Below are positions 63,956 through 64,000 of a DNA stretch of 64,000 nucleotides, one piece after another. The position numbers and the translations under genes were made by a program. Positions within the stretch are counted from its first letter, which is position 1; each line of letters starts with the position of its first letter. The notes under the pieces are model-generated. The model was not told the origin of the DNA. It did no database searches and saw only the letters and a program-made list of their open reading frames with translations. The stretch covers positions 496,001 through 560,000 of the forward strand of contig CAVQBR010000002.1 of the NCBI GenBank assembly GCA_963710865.1, given 5' to 3'. The DNA is from PRDV01 sp963710865 (GTDB lineage: Bacteria > Babelota > Babeliae > Babelales > Babelaceae).

Positions 63956-64000
63956 AGCTAGGCCTTCTCAACGCAACAAAATTGACAGGTGGCAAGAAGA

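Overview
The window looks like a chromosome segment of a host-dependent, Gram-negative-type bacterium. Three things suggest this: pseudopilin/type II secretion genes, an MCE lipid-transport protein and LolD-type envelope genes; many signal-peptide proteins with eukaryotic-like modules (ankyrin, WD40, Fic, ubiquitin protease, ATAD3-like AAA, CaaX tail); and very little biosynthesis next to compact housekeeping genes. This gene mix resembles Candidatus Dependentiae (TM6), endosymbionts of protists. That assignment is inference; no rRNA lies in the window to settle it.

Layout. 0-6.3 kb: tyrS (partial), a degenerate M50 protease homologue, a secreted Fic protein, valS-ybeY and a convergent trmH. 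6.5-12.6 kb: exported proteins, namely a TIKI/TraB-like protein ending in a perfect CaaX box, two tandem lipase-like hydrolases, and three paralogues of an unknown family, one interrupted by an amber codon. 12.7-22 kb: a pseudopilin operon (gspF, G, H, I, J, K) followed by an MCE protein with a barrel-like tail. A 17-repeat ankyrin gene is inserted between gspH and gspI. 22-29 kb: a secreted unknown, tdk-radA, a USP-type deubiquitinase and two small membrane proteins, then a gene-poor kilobase. 29-42 kb: csaA, a DUF4143 ATPase, an outer-membrane/surface gene pair, acpS, initiator tRNA, Nudix, VOC, a decayed nucleotidyltransferase, lolD, lon and a PfkB kinase. 42-49 kb: a secreted WD40-ankyrin protein with an F-box-like start, a gulonolactone-oxidase-like flavoprotein, a hydrolase and an AAA ATPase. 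49-52 kb: atpD-atpC-herA. 52-59 kb: three tandem 2.16-kb copies of a secreted parallel-beta-helix gene, the third frameshifted, and a secreted papain-like protease candidate. 59.8-64 kb: an amino-acid ABC transporter, an ATAD3-like AAA protein and a PilP/GspC-like small protein.

How it fits together. The Gsp proteins could build the machine that moves the many signal-peptide proteins out of the cell. Those cargo candidates carry host-facing chemistry: AMPylation-like Fic, deubiquitination, possible F-box recruitment, host prenylation and repeat-mediated binding. The ABC importer and Lon/RadA/TrmH/YbeY are the conserved core. The strongest novelty candidates are the CaaX-tailed exported protein, the F-box-like/WD40/ankyrin protein, the bacterial ATAD3-like protein and the ankyrin gene lodged inside the secretion operon.
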